DNA from: UBA5070 sp035913415
GTDB taxonomy: Bacteria > Fibrobacterota > Fibrobacteria > UBA5070
DNA length: 11,059 bases
Direction of reading: 5' to 3'
NCBI GenBank assembly: GCA_035913415.1
Contig: JAMIIV010000028.1
Location: 1 to 11,059 of the forward strand
Shown here: positions 6,553 through 11,059 of the stretch, in pieces
Layout: each line of letters opens with the position of its first letter
Position numbering within the stretch: the first letter of the stretch is position 1
Notes under the pieces: generated by a model
What the model saw: the letters and a program-made list of their open reading frames with translations, nothing else
The model's database searches: none
Told to the model about the DNA's origin: nothing
Translations under genes and position numbers: made by a program

Positions 6553-7239
6553 ATGAGCTTCTTCTGTCCCTGGCAGGATGGCCAGTTCGAGAAATGCCGA
6601 CGCACGGGGGATACGACGTGTTTGCCCGGCAAAGCCGGGTGTGTTCTGTTCGGGAAGGTCGAATTCGCAGAGGAAACTCCGGGGCGCAAGCGAAGTGTTC
6701 GATCGCCGGCGGCTGTCGTCGAGAGACGGGGAAACAAGGCCATCGCCTCGCCCTCCAGCCTTGTACGTGCGAAGACCAGAACGCGGAGCGAACTGCTGGA
6801 GAGTCTCGAGTCGTTTCCCGCCCTCCTGCGCCACGATCTGTTGGGCGTATCGCTTGATGCCTTGGTTGGGCGGTGGACGGTCGCCCAAGTGGTCCATCAT
6901 CTGGCCGATGTTCACGCCGCGGGACTGGCGCGTGTGCGACGGGCACTCACCGAAGTCGAACCGAAGGTTGAGCCATACGATCCTGAATCGTGGGCACGGC
7001 TGGACGACGCGCGAGATCCCACCTTGATCCAGGCGAGTCTAGACCTCTTGGAGGGAACGCACGCGCGGTGGGTCGTCTTGCTCCGATCGCTTTCCGAAGA
7101 CGGATGGGTTCGGGTGTACCGACACCCCCAAACGCGCAAAGGTGTGACCGTCGATGAAGACCTTGTTTGGCATGTCCAGCATGGCGATGTTCATCGCGAT
7201 GCACTGCGGCGGACCTTGGGGCTCATCGGCCCGAGCTAG
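6553..7239 (+). CDS. DinB/YfiT-like putative metal-dependent enzyme with N-terminal extension
   Basis: The C-terminal 155 residues are a DinB-superfamily four-helix-bundle protein of the YfiT (putative metal hydrolase, BstA-related) type. The core begins near residue 77 (RSELLESLESFPALLRHDL), followed by RWTVAQVVHHLADVH, the phrase EPKVEPYDPESWARL, and WHVQHGDVHRDAL. The likely metal ligands are H116 (or H115), H210 and H214, with the HxxxH spacing of YfiT. Typical YfiT proteins are about 170 residues; this one is 228. The extra N-terminal part, residues 1-76, is unusual, with four cysteines at 5, 15, 23 and 30, then a basic low-complexity linker. No ATG, GTG or TTG occurs between the upstream part and the core, so the strong ribosome binding site and ATG at 6553 are the best start. 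GH94B follows after 33 nt, implying co-transcription. The biochemical role is unknown; thiol transfer or hydrolysis is known for relatives only. Confidence 0.8.
   Translation: MSFFCPWQDGQFEKCRRTGDTTCLPGKAGCVLFGKVEFAEETPGRKRSVRSPAAVVERRGNKAIASPSSLVRAKTRTRSELLESLESFPALLRHDLLGVSLDALVGRWTVAQVVHHLADVHAAGLARVRRALTEVEPKVEPYDPESWARLDDARDPTLIQASLDLLEGTHARWVVLLRSLSEDGWVRVYRHPQTRKGVTVDEDLVWHVQHGDVHRDALRRTLGLIGPS
6625..6639 (+). other. GC-rich hairpin with U-rich tail inside the yfiT-like 5' region
   Basis: CCCGGC (6625-6630), an AAA loop and GCCGGG (6634-6639) form a perfect 6-bp hairpin followed by TGTGTTCTGTT. This looks like a weak intrinsic terminator placed within the N-terminal extension of the coding frame, 70-87 nt after the start codon. 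It could act as an attenuator or be a chance consequence of high G+C. Confidence 0.3.
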
Positions 7240-7272
7240 TTTCCAACCCGCCCCAACCAGGACAGGATTCCC

Positions 7273-9660
7273 ATGCGCTACGGCCATTTCGACGATGCCG
7301 CCCGAGAGTACGTGATCACGAGTCCGGACACCCCCAAGTCCTGGATCAACTACCTGGGGTCGCGCCTCTACGGCGGGATCGTCACGCAAAATGCCGGAGG
7401 CTACAGCTTCTGGCGATCTGGGGGCACGGGGCGGATTCTTCGGATGCGATTCAACGGTGTTCCTGTCGATCAGCCGGGGCGGTACATCTATCTCCGGGAC
7501 GACGAATCCGGGGATTTTTGGTCGACCTCCTGGCAGCCGGTGGGCAAGCCTCTGGACCAGTACCGGGCGGTGGTTCGGCACGGCTTGGGGTATTCGGTCT
7601 TCGAGGCCGAATACAAGGGGATACGATCCGAGCTCACCATCTTCATCCCCGACGGCCAGGCGTTCGAATACTGGGCATTGAAGATCACCAACCGCTCGCC
7701 GAAGAAGCGCAAGCTGTCGCTGTTCTCGTTTGCGGAGCTGGCCAACAACTGGAACTGGCGACAAGACCTGGAAAACCTCCAGTACAGCCAGTACACGGTC
7801 CAGATGTCGGTCCACGAGGGGATGATCCGGTGGCGAAATGCGACCAATCCCGGCTTCGAAGAGGTCTGGTTCGGGCTCGCGGGACCTCCCGTGACGGGTT
7901 TTGACACCGACCGCGACGTATTCCTCGGCCCCTACCGGACCTTGGCCAATCCTGCGGCGGTCCAGCGGGGCCGGAGTTTCGATTCTCTGGCGGTGGGCGA
8001 CAACGGATGCGCGTCCCTCCAGACCACGGTGAGTCTGGAGCCCGGAGCCTCTCGCGAGGCCATCTTCATGCTAGGGATGGGGTCGCCGGTCGAGTCCTGG
8101 AATGGCTTCCCCCCTGGCCGCGAAATCCTGAAGGAATTCGGAACCTCCGAGCGACTGCACACCGAGTTGGAGAGGACACGGCAGGAATGGGCCGCCCGAC
8201 TCGATTCGCTGCAGGTGAAGACGCCCGACCCCGAACTGGATTCCATGCTGAACGTCTGGCATGCCTACCAGACGCACATGACCTTCAACTGGTCGCGAGG
8301 GGTGTCGCTGGTCGAAGCGGGGGACCGTGACGGTCTGGGGTACCGCGATACGGTGCAAGATATCCTGGCGATCACCCATGCCATCCCGGAGGCAGCCGAG
8401 GAGCGGCTCAACCTGATCCTTACTGGGCAGACCTCGGCGGGAGGCGGGTGCCCACTGATCCGACCGTGGAGTCATCGGCCAGGCTTCGTGCGTGCCCCGT
8501 CCGAAGAGCAGTACCGCTCCGATGACACCCTGTGGCTGCCCATCACCGTATCGAACTACGTGTACGAAACGGGCCGACTGGACTACCTGGACACCATCCA
8601 GCCTTACGCGGACAAAGGCGAAGCCTCCGTATACGGCCACCTCAAGCAGGCTCTCCAATTCGCGATCGACCACAAGGGGCGCAATGGGTTGATCCAGGGG
8701 CTGCACGCCGACTGGAACGATTGCATCAAGTTCGGGACCACGGGAGAGTCCCTGTTCACCTCCTTCATGTTCCATCTCGGGTGTCGGATCGTCGCGGATC
8801 TTGCCCGCGCCAAAGGCCTGGAGGGAGAGGCGGCATGGGCCGAGGCCCAGGGGGCCGAGATTCTCGAAGCGATCCAGAAAAGCGCATGGGATGGCGACTG
8901 GTTCCTGCGGGCGATTTCGGCCACGGGAGGGACTCTGGGTTCGCATCGAAATCCGGAAGGGTCCATCTATTTGAATGCCCAATCGTGGGCGGTGCTTTCG
9001 GGCGCGGCGACACCGGAACAGGCCGAGAGGTGTATGGACATGGTGCACGAGCGCTTGGCGACGGAGCACGGCATTCTTCTCTGCGACCCGCCCCATCGAA
9101 CGCCGGACCCGCACATTCAGCTCCCCCTCCTGGTCTACCCCCCCGGGCACAAGGAAAATGCGGGACTCTTCTGCCACTCCAACTCCTGGGCGATCGTCGC
9201 CGAATGCAGGCTCGGCAACGGGGATCGGGCCCACGAGTACTACCGAGCCTATCTTCCGGCGCGGTACAACGATCGAGCCGAGGTTCGACAGGTCGAGCCG
9301 TATGTGTATTGCCAGTTCACCCACGGAAAGACATCGCCTCGCTTTGGGCAAAGTCGCAATCCCTGGCTGACGGGCACCGCCTCCTGGACCTACATCGCGG
9401 TCACGCAGCACATCCTGGGGCTACGGCCAGTGCTCGGCGGACTTCGGATTGACCCTTGTATCCCTGCCAAATGGTCGGGATTCACGGTGGAACGCTTGTT
9501 TCGAGGCAAACGTTTGTCCATCCGCGTGGCCAACCCCGACGGACTCCAGAAAGGAGTGAAGGGGTTGCGTGTGGATGGCGTATGGGTCGAGGGCAACGTC
9601 GTGCCCGCGGCCATGATGAAGACACAGACAACCGTCGAAGTGGTCCTGGTCGAGAGTTGA
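7273..9660 (+). CDS. GH94 family inverting sugar phosphorylase B, cellobiose/chitobiose-phosphorylase-like
   Basis: This is a second cytoplasmic GH94 phosphorylase, 795 residues, full length and without a signal peptide. It keeps the canonical family phrases: YGHFDDAAREYVITSPDTP at the start, NAGGYSFWRS (40-49), GRYIYLRDDESGDFW (69-83), GYRDTVQD (R358, D359), GLHADWNDC (D483, codon at 8719, taken as general acid), YPPGHKENAGLFCHSNSW (H635), WLTGTASW (698-705) and LRIDPCIPAKW near the end. Domain order is beta-sandwich, helical linker, (alpha/alpha)6 barrel and C-terminal beta domain. The YPPG segment resembles cellobiose phosphorylase more than my recollection of Vibrio chitobiose phosphorylase, yet other stretches (GYRDT, ESL) recall the latter, so the substrate is left open. 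CAGGA lies 5 nt before the ATG. Codon bias is milder than in GH94A. The gene follows the yfiT-like gene by 33 nt. No terminator separates it from the rRNA promoter region. Confidence 0.94.
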   Translation: MRYGHFDDAAREYVITSPDTPKSWINYLGSRLYGGIVTQNAGGYSFWRSGGTGRILRMRFNGVPVDQPGRYIYLRDDESGDFWSTSWQPVGKPLDQYRAVVRHGLGYSVFEAEYKGIRSELTIFIPDGQAFEYWALKITNRSPKKRKLSLFSFAELANNWNWRQDLENLQYSQYTVQMSVHEGMIRWRNATNPGFEEVWFGLAGPPVTGFDTDRDVFLGPYRTLANPAAVQRGRSFDSLAVGDNGCASLQTTVSLEPGASREAIFMLGMGSPVESWNGFPPGREILKEFGTSERLHTELERTRQEWAARLDSLQVKTPDPELDSMLNVWHAYQTHMTFNWSRGVSLVEAGDRDGLGYRDTVQDILAITHAIPEAAEERLNLILTGQTSAGGGCPLIRPWSHRPGFVRAPSEEQYRSDDTLWLPITVSNYVYETGRLDYLDTIQPYADKGEASVYGHLKQALQFAIDHKGRNGLIQGLHADWNDCIKFGTTGESLFTSFMFHLGCRIVADLARAKGLEGEAAWAEAQGAEILEAIQKSAWDGDWFLRAISATGGTLGSHRNPEGSIYLNAQSWAVLSGAATPEQAERCMDMVHERLATEHGILLCDPPHRTPDPHIQLPLLVYPPGHKENAGLFCHSNSWAIVAECRLGNGDRAHEYYRAYLPARYNDRAEVRQVEPYVYCQFTHGKTSPRFGQSRNPWLTGTASWTYIAVTQHILGLRPVLGGLRIDPCIPAKWSGFTVERLFRGKRLSIRVANPDGLQKGVKGLRVDGVWVEGNVVPAAMMKTQTTVEVVLVES

Positions 9661-9668
9661 GTCGCGAA

Positions 9669-9719
9669 CAAGAAAAATTCGCTCAAACCCTTGACGTGCT
9701 TGGGGTTCCGGGGTAAGTT
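9669..9719 (+). promoter_or_regulatory. Candidate rRNA promoter with A-rich UP-like element
   Basis: TTGACG (9691-9696) matches 5 of 6 bases of a -35 box. TAAGTT (9714-9719), after a 17-nt spacer, is a weaker -10 (3 of 6). An A-rich stretch at 9670-9679 sits just upstream, where UP elements of rRNA promoters lie. The site starts 30 nt after the GH94B stop and about 170 nt before the 23S rRNA. The weak -10 is the main reservation. Confidence 0.55.
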
Positions 9720-9769
9720 TCATGACCCCTCCAGCGATGGTCGGCCGAAAGGCTCCGAAGCAGGGGGGC

Positions 9770-9795
9770 GCGAGCTTCGCTCGCACTCTTTGACA
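9770..9795 (+). promoter_or_regulatory. boxB-like hairpin and boxA of an rRNA antitermination (nut-like) site
   Basis: GCGAGC (9770-9775) and GCTCGC (9779-9784) form a perfect 6-bp stem with a 3-nt loop. Directly overlapping its end is GCACTCTTTGACA (9783-9795), close to the known rRNA boxA (TGCTCTTTAACA), bound by NusB/NusE. The order boxB then boxA before a rRNA gene is that of rrn leaders. It implies that 23S is transcribed with rRNA antitermination from its own leader. Confidence 0.65.
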
Positions 9796-9890
9796 GGTTG
9801 GGCGCCCGTAGAGGCGCAAGCAGATGACTCGTGATACGGGTCTGTTCCCTTTCGGGGGAATGGATTCTTGTGATTGCGAGGGAGATGCGA
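9796..9890 (+). other. 23S rRNA leader with two hairpins, no tRNA
   Basis: Between boxA and the mature 23S start lie GCGCC (9802-9806)/GGCGC (9813-9817) and TTCCC (9845-9849)/GGGAA (9856-9860). Either may belong to pre-rRNA folding. I find no tRNA cloverleaf or 16S 3' end here, unlike a normal 16S-23S spacer. Confidence 0.5.

Positions 9891-11059
<1,169 letters not shown>

Noticed and set aside
6405..6743. Upstream in-frame extension of PadR to 319 residues
   Set aside because: It crosses the divergent control region and overlaps the yfiT-like gene. The family N-terminus starts at the ATG at 6404.
9664..9682. GCGAA/TTCGC inverted repeat after GH94B as a terminator
   Set aside because: The stem is only 5 bp with a 9-nt A-rich loop and no T-run; the A tract fits an UP element better.
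9790..9795. TTGACA as a -35 box for a second rRNA promoter
   Set aside because: No -10-like sequence lies 16-19 nt downstream, and the surrounding bases fit boxA.

Overview
The window is a G+C-rich bacterial chromosome segment (about 60% or more G+C by eye) with strong C/G bias at third codon positions. It carries two tandem lipoproteins with classical lipoboxes, a UvrC tail, two GH94 sugar phosphorylases and the 5' part of a 23S rRNA gene. This suggests a high-GC, probably Gram-negative bacterium with a cytoplasmic disaccharide-phosphorolysis economy. A lineage such as Fibrobacterota is a loose guess only; the 1.17 kb of 23S rRNA would settle the placement.

Layout. (1) 1-1519, plus strand: the 3' half of uvrC, then an unrecognised 174-aa protein with a putative four-Cys zinc ribbon, started at a GTG with a good ribosome binding site. 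(2) 1520-1744: non-coding gap between convergent genes, with two stem-loops. (3) 1745-3213, minus strand: two lipoprotein genes translationally coupled by an ATGA overlap. (4) 3245-3277: a strong intrinsic terminator. (5) 3325-6404, minus strand: a PadR-family regulator followed 41 nt later by GH94 phosphorylase A. (6) 6405-6552: divergent control region. (7) 6553-9660, plus strand: a DinB/YfiT-like putative metal enzyme with an odd Cys-bearing N-terminal extension, then GH94 phosphorylase B. (8) 9661-9890: a short leader with a candidate rRNA promoter, a boxB-like hairpin and a boxA element. (9) 9891-11059: 23S rRNA, cut by the window edge just after the L11-binding region.

How the parts fit. 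The centre is a roughly mirror-symmetric divergent locus: padR-GH94A one way, yfiT-like-GH94B the other. Both phosphorylases lack signal peptides. By family they should split imported beta-linked disaccharides with inorganic phosphate, giving an alpha-sugar 1-phosphate and a free sugar, which saves ATP. PadR is the natural candidate to control GH94A and possibly both arms. The two enzymes differ clearly in conserved segments and in codon bias, so they probably differ in substrate and expression level.

The most unusual feature is the 23S rRNA gene. It starts 230 nt after a protein gene, with no 16S rRNA or tRNA anywhere upstream in the window, and it appears to have its own promoter and antitermination signals. 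That is the arrangement expected of an unlinked rRNA gene.
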